Source: Actinomadura xylanilytica
GTDB lineage: Bacteria > Actinomycetota > Actinomycetes > Streptosporangiales > Streptosporangiaceae
Direction: 5' to 3'
Assembly: GCF_030283145.1 (NCBI RefSeq)
Contig: NZ_JASNWE010000002.1
Location: 496,001-560,000 of the forward strand
DNA: 64,000 nucleotides
Made by a program: the position numbers and the translations under genes. Below the pieces are notes generated by a model. The model had not been told where the DNA came from. It saw nothing but the letters and a program-made list of their open reading frames with translations, and did not search any database. Shown one piece after another: positions 24,991 through 34,098 of the stretch (the stretch's first letter is position 1; every line of letters begins with the position of its first letter).

Positions 24991-26259
24991 TTACGGCACC
25001 TGCGCAGGGGTGGTCCAGCGCGCCGGAACGTGGCCCAGCCGGACGCGCTGCGGGTGGTCGCCGACCGCCACCGACGCGACCTTCTTCCCCGTCGCGAAGT
25101 CGATCGCGGTGACCTGGTCGGCACCGCTCTCGGAGATGACGCACGACTTGCCGTCACCGCTGACGGTCGCCCAGTACGGCTTGACGGCGGGCACCAGCGG
25201 CGCCTCCTTGAGGGACGCGCGGTCGACGACGGTCGCGTAGTCGTCCATCGTCCCGGCGATGCACAGCTTGTCGCCCTTCGGGCTCATCGACAGGCCGTGG
25301 TGCCGGGAGTCGTTTACCCAGGTGGTGCGGTCGTCGCTGGTCTTGGGGTTCTTCGGCAGCGTCTTCATCCGGGTGATCTTGTCGGTGCCGACGTCGTACT
25401 CCAGGAACCCGTTGAAGAACGAGACCTGGAAGTACAGCGTGGACTCGTCCGGCGTGAACGCGACCGGCCGGACGGAGTCCGAGAGGCCCCGCTGCCCGAA
25501 CGCGTCCAGCCGCTGGCGCATATCGATGACCTTGACCTGCTTGAACGTGGCCGTGTCGACGACGGTGATGCGGCGGTCGCCCTTCCCGAAGTCCATCCAC
25601 GGGGCGTCGAACTGGTTGTTGACCTCGCCGATCGACATGTTCCAGAGGTACTTGCCGCCGCCGGTGAACACGTTCTCGTGCGGCTTGTCGCCGGTCTTGA
25701 ACGACCCGGCCTGCGCGCCGGTCGCGATGTCGAGGACGTGGACGGTGTTGGACGTCGAGGCCGACACCGCGACCCGGGCGCCGTCCGGCGAGACTGCCAT
25801 GTGGTCGGCGCGGAAGCCCGAGACGGGGAACCGCCAGTTGATCTTCCCGGTGGTCACGTCGATCGAGACCACGTCGGCGAAACTCGGCCGGGAGGCGACC
25901 ACGGCCGACCCGTCGGGTGTGGAGTACATGTCGTCGACGTACTGGTCGTGCCCCTCGCCGGCGGTCTCCCGGACGCCGAGGTAGTAGACGAGCTTGACCG
26001 GGTTCGCGTAGATCTCCTTGAGGCGCTCGTCCTTGTCCGGGATGACGTTGAGACGGCCGATCCTGGCGAGGTCGCCGCGGGACTCGATGACGTCGGCGGT
26101 GCCCTCCCAGTTGTTGCCGACGAACATGACCTCGCGCAGGGCGGGATCCGCACCCGCCGCTCCGGCGCCGGCGACGGCCATCGCGCACGCCGCGGCGCCG
26201 CCGCCGAGGGCCCGCAACCCGAACGTCCGTCGCGTCCGCCTGGTCCTGGACGATGCCAT
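24991..26259 (-). CDS. Exported YncE-like beta-propeller protein
   Basis: 422 residues with a twin-arginine signal peptide (TRRTFGLRALGG and a hydrophobic stretch, cleavage after AAGA). The mature part carries repeated YVTN-type propeller blades, e.g. MAVSPDGARVAVSAST, VHVLDIATGAQAG, VTAIDFATGKKVASVAVG. YncE-like propellers bind DNA, redox partners or surface polymers; no enzyme motif is visible. ATG 26259 is the start that includes the signal peptide. No partner gene is adjacent on this strand. Confidence 0.75.
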   Translation of the reverse strand: MASSRTRRTRRTFGLRALGGGAAACAMAVAGAGAAGADPALREVMFVGNNWEGTADVIESRGDLARIGRLNVIPDKDERLKEIYANPVKLVYYLGVRETAGEGHDQYVDDMYSTPDGSAVVASRPSFADVVSIDVTTGKINWRFPVSGFRADHMAVSPDGARVAVSASTSNTVHVLDIATGAQAGSFKTGDKPHENVFTGGGKYLWNMSIGEVNNQFDAPWMDFGKGDRRITVVDTATFKQVKVIDMRQRLDAFGQRGLSDSVRPVAFTPDESTLYFQVSFFNGFLEYDVGTDKITRMKTLPKNPKTSDDRTTWVNDSRHHGLSMSPKGDKLCIAGTMDDYATVVDRASLKEAPLVPAVKPYWATVSGDGKSCVISESGADQVTAIDFATGKKVASVAVGDHPQRVRLGHVPARWTTPAQVP

Positions 26260-26364
26260 CGCCGCGCTGCCTTCCGTCGAGCCGTGCCGATAACCCGAAA
26301 GTTCTTCGGGTTTAGCTACTGGAGAGTAATGAGGACGGCCCGTCCCCACAAGGCCCAATCGCCT

Positions 26365-26814
26365 TCACGACCCGACCCGCGCCCACACCCACTTGCCTTG
26401 CGGAGGCGTCGGCCGCACCCCGCACTCGGACGAGAGCGCCTGGACGATCGGAAGCCCCCACCCGCCCGTGCCGTCGTCGTGCCCGGGATCGAGCGCCTCG
26501 GGGTCGGGTGCGATGTCGTCCAGGCACAGCTCGACGACGGGCCCGGCCACCGGCATGGCGTCAGAGGAGTCCCAGACGCAGAGCAGCACCGACGCGGACT
26601 CCCGCGCGAGCCTGACCCGGATCTCCCCGTCCGGCGCACACTGGACGGCATTGGCGACCAATTCCCCGGCGACCAGCCGGAGATCGTCCAAGAGCCCCGA
26701 GAGACCCCATTCCGCCAGCCGATATTCGATCAGGCTCCGAACCCGCCCGGACGCCGTACGAGCGGCAAGACAGGTCATTTCCATTTCGCCAGAATTGGCG
26801 GATTTGACTCCCAT
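26365..26814 (-). CDS. RsbW-like ATP-binding protein (HATPase_c family)
   Basis: 149 residues of the single-domain anti-sigma kinase type. N box region LLDDLRLVAGELVANAVQCAP, then LCVWDSSD and the G1/G2-like GTGGWGLPIVQAL, as in many actinobacterial regulatory ATPases. The phosphate-binding acidic residue in the E..NA motif is present. It is divergent from an XRE-DUF5753/DUF397 pair, the layout seen in WhiJ/BldB-type loci, where such ATPases form regulatory sets. ATG 26814 follows GGAGGGA; GTG 26823 is the alternative. Confidence 0.8.
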   Translation of the reverse strand: MGVKSANSGEMEMTCLAARTASGRVRSLIEYRLAEWGLSGLLDDLRLVAGELVANAVQCAPDGEIRVRLARESASVLLCVWDSSDAMPVAGPVVELCLDDIAPDPEALDPGHDDGTGGWGLPIVQALSSECGVRPTPPQGKWVWARVGS

Positions 26815-26922
26815 TCCCTCCACCCTTCATCCTCTTATTCTCGAGACAAGGGTGCGAATCTCGGGCTACCTTGGCCATGCTTTCGATATCACTGAAAACA
26901 AAGGATCTTGGACAGGTGGCCG

Positions 26923-27732
26923 ATGGAAAGCCATGACTCGCTCGATCCGCGCTCGTCGCTGTGGGACCTCGTAGCCGTTCAACTGCGCAATCTCCGACTG
27001 AAGCACGGCTGGACCTGTCAGCAGGTCGGCGACGTGGCGAAGGCATCTCGATCACATGTTTCAAACTGGGAGGCGGGTCGCCGCCGTCCGGCCCAAGCAA
27101 ACCTCGCCCCGCTCGACGAGGCGTGGGACACCGCCGACCTACTGACGAACCTGGCCGAACACGCGAAGGACGGCCTGGACCGTCCGCGCGTCGGCGCCTT
27201 CTTGAAGTACGAACACTCAGCTCTGTCGATCAAGAACTACAGCTCTGATGTCGTGTTCGGCCTGTTCCAGACCGAGGACTACGCCCGCGCGTTGTTCAAA
27301 AGAGGCGGGGTCGTGGACGACATTGACGATGCGGTCAGAGAGCGCATGGACCGACAGCAGCGGCTGTATGCCCCCGACCCACCCCGCCTATGGGTGGTGC
27401 TCGCGCAGCCCGTGCTGTGGTGGCAGGTCGGTGGCATCGAGGTAATGCGCGGCCAACTCGACCACCTGCTGCGGGTATCAGAACTTGATCACGTAAGCCT
27501 GCGAGTGCTGCCCGTCTCGGCTGGCTGGCCCGGCGTGAGTGGATCACTGTTCTTCATCACAACACGCAACAGAGAGGTCGCATACCTGGAATCGGGACGC
27601 ATGGGCAGACTGGTCGAGCGACTGCCCGATATACGTGAGTTGAGCGTAAGCTACGAGCGGATTGGGGCCTCAGCGCTCCCGGAGGACCAGTCACGGAAAC
27701 TGCTCGAGCACATGCAAGGACTGATGAGATGA
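26923..27732 (+). CDS. XRE-family regulator with DUF5753 (WhiJ-like)
   Basis: 269 residues: helix-turn-helix at 15-65 (QLRNLRLKHGWTCQQVGD, SRSHVSNWEAGRRRP), then the DUF5753 ligand- or partner-binding domain (IKNYSSDVVFGLFQTEDYARAL, VSLRVLPVSAGWPG, VAYLESGRMGRLVE). Proteins of this type pair with small DUF397 proteins and affect sporulation and antibiotic production in Streptomyces. ATG 26923 is preceded by AGGTGG. Its end overlaps the DUF397 start as ATGA. Likely autoregulated from the 108-bp divergent region. Confidence 0.9.
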   Translation: MESHDSLDPRSSLWDLVAVQLRNLRLKHGWTCQQVGDVAKASRSHVSNWEAGRRRPAQANLAPLDEAWDTADLLTNLAEHAKDGLDRPRVGAFLKYEHSALSIKNYSSDVVFGLFQTEDYARALFKRGGVVDDIDDAVRERMDRQQRLYAPDPPRLWVVLAQPVLWWQVGGIEVMRGQLDHLLRVSELDHVSLRVLPVSAGWPGVSGSLFFITTRNREVAYLESGRMGRLVERLPDIRELSVSYERIGASALPEDQSRKLLEHMQGLMR

Positions 27733-27914
27733 CCACTTGGCGAAAGTCCAGCCGCAGCGACGAGACCGGAGGGGCCTGCGTGGAACTGGCCGGCCTACCG
27801 AATGCCATCGCCCTCCGCGACAGCAAGGCCCCCGACGCCGGGCACCTCACTCTTACCCCCGACACGTTCAGCGAGCTCCTGGCCCGCATGAAGCGCGGCG
27901 AGCTCGACCGCTGA
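27729..27914 (+). CDS. DUF397 protein (BldB-like family)
   Basis: 61 residues, TTWRKSSRSDETGGACVEL..AIALRDSKAPDAGHLTLTP, the full DUF397 pattern. In Streptomyces these small proteins, including BldB and the partners of WhiJ-type regulators, bind the cognate XRE protein or its targets and modulate development. ATG overlaps the regulator stop (ATGA), so the pair is cotranslated. Confidence 0.9.
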   Translation: MTTWRKSSRSDETGGACVELAGLPNAIALRDSKAPDAGHLTLTPDTFSELLARMKRGELDR

Positions 27915-27999
27915 AACACCGATGAGCCCCGGCCGTGCGCCGAGGCTCACGCACGCCGGCGGGAGCCCGGTTCGGAGACACCGGCCCGGGGTCTGACGG

Positions 28000-28899
28000 T
28001 TATCCGCGTCCTTCGGGTGGTTCGCCGGTGGCCCAGTTCCAGCCGGTGATCGTGGTGCGCATCAGCCGGGCGGCGATCGACAGGTGGCTGTCGGCGGCCC
28101 AGAACAGGGTGAGGGTGCGGCGGCAGCCGGGGTCGTCGACGGCGATCCAGGCCCCAGGGGCGCGGGTGGCGGTGCGCCGCGCGATGGCGGGGACGAGTCC
28201 GATGCCGAGGCCCGCGCTGATCAGGTCGGCGATGGCGCTGGGCTCGTCGCCCTCACAGACGATCTTCGGGGTGAGGCCCCTGGCGGCGAAGAGCCGGTCG
28301 AGGAGGCGGCGTTGCCAGTGCCCCTTGCCCGCGGTGACGAAGGGCTGATCGGCGATCTCGTCGATGGTCACCGAGGTACGGCCGGCCAGCGGATGATCGA
28401 GCGGCGTGACCACCCACACCGCCTCGTCGAACAACTCGACCGACTCCAGGCCCTCGGCGTGGACCGGCTGCGAGGCGACGCACAGGTCCACGTCCTGGGC
28501 CCGCAGGCGGCGGGCCATGTCCTCGGCCGGCGTCCAGTGGAGTTCGACCTCGATGGTGGAGTGGGCCCGCTTGTAGGCCGCCAGCGGCCCGGTGAGCGTG
28601 AGGAACGTCTCCGACGCCAGTCTCACGGTGCCCACGCCCTCGCTGGTGACCTCGGCGACGGCTCGCCGTCCCGCGTCGAGTTCGCCGAGGGAGCGTTCGA
28701 CGTAGCCGCGGAAGAGCTTGCCCGTGTCGTTCAGCCGGAGCCGGCCGGACCGGTCGAACAGCGGGGTGCCGAGTTCGTTCTCCAACCGGCCGATGGTGCG
28801 GCTCAATGACGGCTGGGCGACGTGAAGCTCGTCCGCCGCGCGGCTGAGGTGTTCCAGCCGCGCCACCACCAGGAACTGCCTGAGCGTGTTCAGATCCAT
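28000..28899 (-). CDS. LysR-family transcriptional regulator
   Basis: 299 residues: N-terminal winged helix-turn-helix (LRQFLVVARLEHLSRAADELHVAQPSLSRTIGRLENELG) and the LysR co-inducer domain (e.g. DLCVASQPVHAEGLESVELFDE, TIDEIADQPFVTAG). ATG 28899 follows GAAGAGGG. It is divergent from the membrane protein and multicopper oxidase operon; the 139-bp AT-rich region between them holds a LysR-like inverted repeat, so the oxidase operon is the likely target. Co-inducer unknown. Confidence 0.9.
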   Translation of the reverse strand: MDLNTLRQFLVVARLEHLSRAADELHVAQPSLSRTIGRLENELGTPLFDRSGRLRLNDTGKLFRGYVERSLGELDAGRRAVAEVTSEGVGTVRLASETFLTLTGPLAAYKRAHSTIEVELHWTPAEDMARRLRAQDVDLCVASQPVHAEGLESVELFDEAVWVVTPLDHPLAGRTSVTIDEIADQPFVTAGKGHWQRRLLDRLFAARGLTPKIVCEGDEPSAIADLISAGLGIGLVPAIARRTATRAPGAWIAVDDPGCRRTLTLFWAADSHLSIAARLMRTTITGWNWATGEPPEGRG

Positions 28900-28965
28900 G
28901 GCCCTCTTCTCGTTGGGGCGGGACCGGAGTCATGTCCTTAGGTGCATAACCGCATAGCGATATTG

Positions 28966-28979
28966 ATCTTAGACAAGAT
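28966..28979. promoter_or_regulatory. Likely LysR binding site
   Basis: ATCTT-AGAC-AAGAT is a perfect 5-bp inverted repeat, flanked by a relaxed AT-rich context (TATTG..ATAAC), in the gap between divergent LysR and membrane-protein genes. It has the dyad form and place of LysR recognition sites. Confidence 0.5.
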
Positions 28980-29038
28980 AACTCAGTGATCATAGTGTCG
29001 TGGGCGATCCCGAATCGAGAAGAGTGAGGAGGACGCCC

Positions 29039-29515
29039 ATGGCCACCACAGTCGACAGGTTCCGCCCGGCCGCACCGGTCTCCTCGCATCGGACGAGGCT
29101 CGCCGGGCGGGTACTGCGGGCGGTCGTCAGCGCGCACCTGGTCGCGATCTTCGGCCAGCCGGTGTTCGCCGGCGTGTTCCTGAGCGGCGACTACGACGGC
29201 CTGCGCTGGCACCTGGCCGGCGCCAACATCACCACCTCCGTCGGCTACCTGCAGCTGATCGCGGCGATCGTGGTCTGGGTCCGGCTGCGTCAGGTCTGGC
29301 CGTTCCTCGCCACGTCGGCCGTGGTCGCAGCCGAGACGGTGCAGTACTTCGCCGGGATGGAAGGCGCGCTGTGGCTGCACCTGCCGCTCGGCGTGATCAC
29401 CATCGTCGCGCTCGTCGTGGTGTTCATCGCCGTGTGGCGCCGTCCACTCCGGTCGCGCCCCCCGCGCGAGCGCGCGCAGACCGTGACGGAGCAGCAGGGG
29501 GATGACGATGAGTGA
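29039..29515 (+). CDS. Small integral membrane protein (158 aa)
   Basis: Four hydrophobic segments after a charged start; a histidine in LRWHLAGANITTSVGYLQL and an E in AAETVQYFAGM sit inside or beside helices. ATG 29039 follows GAGGAGGA. Its last bases overlap the start of the multicopper oxidase, so they form one transcript. A role with the oxidase (electron or metal handling) is inferred from that alone. Confidence 0.7.
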   Translation: MATTVDRFRPAAPVSSHRTRLAGRVLRAVVSAHLVAIFGQPVFAGVFLSGDYDGLRWHLAGANITTSVGYLQLIAAIVVWVRLRQVWPFLATSAVVAAETVQYFAGMEGALWLHLPLGVITIVALVVVFIAVWRRPLRSRPPRERAQTVTEQQGDDDE

Positions 29516-31169
29516 GCGGGACGACGACCGACCCGGTCGCGCTCGGGGAGCGACCAGGCGCAAGGTGCTGGGCATCGGCGGGGCGCTCGGGCTGACGGCG
29601 GCCACCGGGCTGTCGACCGCGGCGGCGCTGGCCCGCCACCCGCCGTTCACCGGTGACGAACTGCGCAGCGCAGCGCCGCTGCCACCGGCGTTCCAGGTGC
29701 CGCTGCCGCTTCCCTCCGTGCTGGCGCCGATCAGCACCTCGGGCGGTATCGACCGCTACGAGATCACCCAGCGCGAGGCGGCCGTGGAGATCCTGCCCGG
29801 TGTCAGGACGCCGATGTGGACGTACGGTGGCACCTTCCCGGGGCCCACGATCGAGTCGCGCCGGGGCAGACCGGTCACCGTGAGGCACCACAACGAGCTG
29901 CCCGTGCCGACCGTCGTGCACCTGCACGGCGGACACACCCCGGCAAGCGCCGACGGGTACCCGACCGACCTCGTCCTGCCCGAGGGGTGGCCGGACCCCG
30001 CCCGCACCGGCCGGGCCGGGCACGGCATGAGCGGGCACGGCATGAGCGGGCACGGCGCGAGCGGTATGCAGGGCATGCGCGATCCGCGGGCGGTGGTGAC
30101 CAGGCTGACGCGGGACTACACGTTCCCGCTGGACCAGCGGCCGGCGCTGCTCTGGTACCACGACCACCGGATGGACTTCACCGCCCCCGCGATCTGGCGG
30201 GGGCTCGCCGGGATGCACATCGTGCGCGACGAGGCCGAGGACTCGCTCGGCCTGCCCGCGGGACGGCGCGAACTGCCCCTCATGATCGCGGACCGTGTGT
30301 TCACCGCCGCCGGAGCCCTGGACTATCCCGCCCTCGACCCCACCCTGCGAGGGCGTCCGGGCGTCCGCGACACCTATCTCGCCGGAGTCCTCGGTGACGT
30401 GATCCTGGTCAACGGCGCCCCGTGGCCCGTGCACGAGGTGGACGCGGCCCGGTACCGGCTGCGCGTCCTGAACGCCTCGAACGCCCGGCACTACGAACTC
30501 GAAGCGGTCACCGACAACGGGCGCCGGCTCGACCTCGTCCAGGTCGGCGCCGACCAGGGACTGCTCGCCGCGCCGGTCGCCCACCGGCTCCTGCCGATCG
30601 CGCCCGCCGAACGCTACGACGTGGTCATCGACTTCGCAGGCGTCCCGGTCGGCGGCCGCGTCAGGGTCGTCAACCGGCTGGGCTCAGGGCGCACCCGCGA
30701 CGTGATGGCCTTCCGCGTCGCACGCGAGGCCACCGACGAGAGCCGCGTCCCGCGCGTCCTCTCCAGGGACCTGCCGGCCTGGCGGCGGTCGGACGCCGCC
30801 AGGGTGCGGGAGCTCTCCTTCCGCGCCGGGCGGATGCACGGCGGTCACGGATGGCTGATCGACGGGAGGCCGTTCGACCCCGCCCGCACCGACGTCACCG
30901 TCCCTCTCGGCGATGTCGAGGTGTGGCGGCTGGTGGCCGACGTGCACCATCCCGTCCACCTGCATCTGGTCGGCTTCCGGGTGCTCTCGCGCGGCGGCCG
31001 GCCACCGCTGCCCCACGACGCGGGCCTCAAAGACACCGTCTCACTGCGGCCCGGCGAATCGGCGGAGATCATCACCCGTTTCGACGGCTACCGCGGTCGC
31101 TACCTCTTCCACTGCCACAACGCCGAACACGAGGACATGGGAATGATGGCCAACCTTGAGGTCGTCTGA
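29508..31169 (+). CDS. Tat-exported multicopper oxidase with His/Met-rich insertion
   Basis: 553 residues. A Tat-type signal (ATRRKVLGIGGALGL) is followed by three cupredoxin-like domains. Copper sites are complete: VHLHGGH (T2/T3), LWYHDHRMD, VHHPVHLHLVGF, and FHCHNAEHEDMGMM, where the final Met is the T1 axial ligand. An HGMSGHGMSGHGASGMQGM insertion (about residues 173-190) resembles the Met-rich segments of CueO-type oxidases that gather copper. The enzyme oxidises phenols, bilirubin-like compounds or Cu(I) outside the cell. ATG 29508 has AGGGGG at a better distance than ATG 29502. Control by the divergent LysR is likely. Confidence 0.9.
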   Translation: MSERDDDRPGRARGATRRKVLGIGGALGLTAATGLSTAAALARHPPFTGDELRSAAPLPPAFQVPLPLPSVLAPISTSGGIDRYEITQREAAVEILPGVRTPMWTYGGTFPGPTIESRRGRPVTVRHHNELPVPTVVHLHGGHTPASADGYPTDLVLPEGWPDPARTGRAGHGMSGHGMSGHGASGMQGMRDPRAVVTRLTRDYTFPLDQRPALLWYHDHRMDFTAPAIWRGLAGMHIVRDEAEDSLGLPAGRRELPLMIADRVFTAAGALDYPALDPTLRGRPGVRDTYLAGVLGDVILVNGAPWPVHEVDAARYRLRVLNASNARHYELEAVTDNGRRLDLVQVGADQGLLAAPVAHRLLPIAPAERYDVVIDFAGVPVGGRVRVVNRLGSGRTRDVMAFRVAREATDESRVPRVLSRDLPAWRRSDAARVRELSFRAGRMHGGHGWLIDGRPFDPARTDVTVPLGDVEVWRLVADVHHPVHLHLVGFRVLSRGGRPPLPHDAGLKDTVSLRPGESAEIITRFDGYRGRYLFHCHNAEHEDMGMMANLEVV

Positions 31170-31172
31170 CGC

Positions 31173-31634
31173 TCCCGTCCGGGAACAACCCTCCCGGCAT
31201 CCACGTGGCGTCGAGGATCTGATCGCCGCCGGAGACAAGATCAACGAGAGCTTCATCGCCCGCTTCGCCGACGGCCGGATCACCGACTTCTGGGGGGCGT
31301 CGACGAGATCATCCAGGTTCCCGACGTCCAACCCCCCGCCGTCGGCCTCCCGGGCGGCCCGGGGGGCGGACCGAGCGGCAACAAGGGCCTGTTCCGGGCC
31401 CTTCAGATCATCGGCGTGATGGTGTGCCTCGTCGGAGTGGTCCTCGGCTGCACGCCGATCGACCACAACAACGGTTCGGGCATCCAGCATGACTGCGGCA
31501 GCGGATGGGCCCCGGATGACTACTACCAGTGCCCGACAGAGCAGGCGGCGGCCCGGCAGAAGTCCCTCATATTCTTGCTGCCCGGTGCGGGGATGGTCAT
31601 CGCCGGTTTCGCGCTCTCCCGCACCAGGCGCTGA
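31173..31634 (+). pseudogene. Frameshifted gene with a small two-helix membrane tail
   Basis: The frame LIAAGDKINESFIARFADGRITDFW runs without a start of its own and changes frame at a run of six G (31292-31297), after which GVDEIIQVPDVQPPAVGLPGG continues into a tail with two hydrophobic segments and a Cys-containing loop, up to TAA-less stop TGA at 31634. The first part vaguely resembles a SnoaL-like end. Either a frameshifted gene or an intact small protein beginning at GTG 31416 (MMVCLVGVV). A real sequencing slip in the G run is possible. Confidence 0.35.
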
Positions 31635-31742
31635 CGGGGTGACCGCGTTCGACGAAGCCCGTCCGGCGGTGCGCGCGGCCACCGCGCGATCCTCTGCTGT
31701 TCTCACGAACACCGGTGATCACGCGATGGCCGTCACGCCTTG

Positions 31743-32588
31743 CTAGAGGGCTTCGGCGAAGCGGGTGATCTGGTCGGGGTCGTTGCCGTGGCAGTAGAGG
31801 ACGACCTCGTCAGAGCCCATGTCCTCGAACCGGGCGATGGCGTCGCGGATCTGGGCGGGGGTGGTGAGCATCCCGGCGACCATGTGCCGGGCCTGGTCGG
31901 TGAAGCCGTAGTACGCGGCCATCGCGGTGCGGGCCTCGTCGATGACGTGCTGCGGGCCGAGGGCCGCGTTGACCTGGGCGACGATGCGGGGGGCGCCGGT
32001 GCGGCCGTGGTCCTTCCAGGTGCGGTGGACGTGGTCGATCAGGCCGCCCGCCCAGCTCGGCGGGGCCGCGCACAGGAAGCCGTCGCCCCAGCGGGCCACG
32101 CGCTCGAGCGCGGCGGGCTGGAAAGCGCCGAAGAGGATCTCGGGGCCGCCGGGACGGGCCGGAGCGGGACCGATGGGCCCGGCCTCCTCGCTGAACGGCT
32201 CGCCCGCCCAGACGCGGCGCAGGACGGGCATCTGCGCGTCCAGGTAGCGTCCCCGGGTGCGGAGATCGGTGCCGGCCGCGGCGTGGTCGTCCGCCCGTCC
32301 GCCGACGCCGAGCCCGAGGACCAGGCGCCCGCCGGAGAGCCGGTCGAGGGTGGCGACCTGCTTGGCGAGCAGGGCGGTCGTGCGCAGCGGGGCGAGGAGC
32401 ACCTCGGTCTGGATCCGGATCCGGGTGGTGGCTCCGGCGATGGCGGCGAGCGCGACGAGCGGTTCGGGGTTGCCGTAGACGAGCCGGTCGAGCAGGCCGA
32501 GGGTGCTGAACGGGCCGGCGTCGGCGCGGCGGGCCCAGTCGAGCAGGGTGTCGGGGTCGGTGACGGGCAGGCCGAGACCGATGTTCAT
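31743..32588 (-). CDS. LLM-class flavin-dependent oxidoreductase
   Basis: 281 residues, MNIGLGLPVTDPDTLLDWARRAD at the start, then VALAAIAGATTRIRIQTEVLL, KQVATLDRLSGGRLVLGLGVGGRADD: the standard blocks of F420/FMN-dependent luciferase-like oxidoreductases. The short family form without the N-terminal lid. ATG 32588 has GGAGG seven bases upstream. It stands alone; substrate unknown. Confidence 0.85.
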   Translation of the reverse strand: MNIGLGLPVTDPDTLLDWARRADAGPFSTLGLLDRLVYGNPEPLVALAAIAGATTRIRIQTEVLLAPLRTTALLAKQVATLDRLSGGRLVLGLGVGGRADDHAAAGTDLRTRGRYLDAQMPVLRRVWAGEPFSEEAGPIGPAPARPGGPEILFGAFQPAALERVARWGDGFLCAAPPSWAGGLIDHVHRTWKDHGRTGAPRIVAQVNAALGPQHVIDEARTAMAAYYGFTDQARHMVAGMLTTPAQIRDAIARFEDMGSDEVVLYCHGNDPDQITRFAEAL

Positions 32589-32748
32589 GGGTGCCTCCGA
32601 AAAGGGCAGCGGCGTGTAAGGACGTGCCGCCCGCTCCATCACCCGTGCGGGTGGGGGCTCCCGTTCTGCGGCGTACTTCTGGGGAGCACCGGTTCAGAGT
32701 GGTCCCAGCGTAACGAACAGTGTTCGTCCCGACAACTCGGAGACGAGG

Positions 32749-33147
32749 CTATTTGCCCTTTTCACCGGCGAGCCTGCGGGCGGCCTTGAGTTCCTTCTCG
32801 TCCAGGCCCCAGTGGCCCGGACGCTGCTCGCCCTGGCCGTCGATCCAGCGGTTGTGGGTCTCCCAGGCGGCCTGCTTGCTGGTGCCGAGGGCCGCGCCGA
32901 TCTCCGACCACGAGGCCCCGGCCCTGCGGGCCGACCGCACGGTGAGCTGGCGGCCGTAGCCGGCCTTGCGGGCGATCACCTCGCCCAGGCCGAGCAGTTC
33001 CAGGGCCTCGTTCCGGGTCAGCCCGGCATCGGGCTCCGACTCGTCACCGCCGTCCGCGGACGCGAGCGCGTCGCGCAGGCGCAGCGTGTCGTAGCGGGCG
33101 GCGGCGGTCAGCAGGGTGAATCGTCGTTCCAGCTCGTCAGGAGTCAT
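32749..33147 (-). CDS. Small helix-turn-helix protein (132 aa)
   Basis: An alpha-helical protein with RRAGASWSEIGAALGTSKQAAWETHNRW, a helix-turn-helix resembling sigma region 4/Xre-like ones, as found in many Streptomyces hypothetical regulators. Preceding helices (RYDTLRLRDAL, NEALELLGLGEVIAR) are conserved in that group. A TGACGTCA palindrome lies 27 bases upstream of the start and could be its operator. Confidence 0.7.
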   Translation of the reverse strand: MTPDELERRFTLLTAAARYDTLRLRDALASADGGDESEPDAGLTRNEALELLGLGEVIARKAGYGRQLTVRSARRAGASWSEIGAALGTSKQAAWETHNRWIDGQGEQRPGHWGLDEKELKAARRLAGEKGK

Positions 33148-33207
33148 GGCGCCAGCATCCCGTCAAGGGAGCCTGACGTCAAGACATCCTGACGGACCGG
33201 CGGGTCG

Positions 33208-34098
33208 TCAGCGCGGCGGCGCCTGGATCTTCCCGATGCCGAGGGTGTTGCTGCCCGGCAACAGGCCCGTCTTCAGGACGGCCACCAGCAGCGGCATCGT
33301 GAGCTCCGACAGGCGGGCGGCCTTCCCGGCGCCGAGCGCGCGCCACGGCGAGTAGGCGAGGTCGTCGGTGATCCGCTCGATCGAGTCGCGCAGCTCGCGC
33401 CCGCCCTCGGTCACGGTCCCGTCGGCGGCGAGCAGGCCGCGGGCGACGAGGCGGTCGCGGCCGGCGTTCCACTCCTCGTCGGTCCAGCCCCGGCTGGCGA
33501 ACGTCTCGACCGGTGCGGCCCCGGCCGCCGCGAACGACACCAGCGACTCGACCGGATCGAGGCCGGCGGTGAGCAGGGCGGCGATGTGGCCGTCGCCGCG
33601 GTGCTCGCGCAGGATCGTGCTGGCCTGCCACAGGACCAGGTGCGGCTCGTCCGGCCAGGGCAGGCCCGCGTTGGCCGCGGCCAACGGGCGACCGGCGAAG
33701 TCGGCGGCGTCGACCGCCGCGCGGAGGAGGTCCGCGGCCTCGGCGAGCCCCGGGTCGGCGAGCCCGTCCTCGCCGAGGAGGGCGCGGTACATCCGGTCGA
33801 CGATCCGGGTCCTGGCCTCCAGGACGCGTTCCGGCGAGGCCACCGCCCAGGCGGCGGGGAAGTGCGCGGCGACCGTCCGGGGGCTGAAGCTGTGGAAGGC
33901 GGAGGCGACCTGCGTCGCGCCCACCGGGCCGAGCGGCGCCGCCCGCCAGGCGAAATAGCTCGACCAGCGGTCGTCCGGGGCATATCCGAGCGCCCCGGCC
34001 TCGTCGAACATCTCCTTCGAATACCAGAACAGCGCGTTGATCGGTTCGAGCTGGTGCCACATCTGCCGGGCCAGGCCGGGGTCCTCGGTCATGTCCAT
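33208..34098 (-). CDS. SCO6745-type protein (helical, DinB-like/HTH family)
   Basis: 296 residues. The order LEPINALFWYSKEMFDEAGALGY, SYFAWRAAPLG, FHSFSPRTV, LAYSPWRALG matches the widespread actinobacterial SCO6745 family, whose function is unknown; the histidine-rich early helix could bind a ligand. ATG 34098 (MDMTEDPG) is the better start; ATG 34092 is the alternative and the longer frame to 34227 reads as non-coding. Confidence 0.8.
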   Translation of the reverse strand: MDMTEDPGLARQMWHQLEPINALFWYSKEMFDEAGALGYAPDDRWSSYFAWRAAPLGPVGATQVASAFHSFSPRTVAAHFPAAWAVASPERVLEARTRIVDRMYRALLGEDGLADPGLAEAADLLRAAVDAADFAGRPLAAANAGLPWPDEPHLVLWQASTILREHRGDGHIAALLTAGLDPVESLVSFAAAGAAPVETFASRGWTDEEWNAGRDRLVARGLLAADGTVTEGGRELRDSIERITDDLAYSPWRALGAGKAARLSELTMPLLVAVLKTGLLPGSNTLGIGKIQAPPR

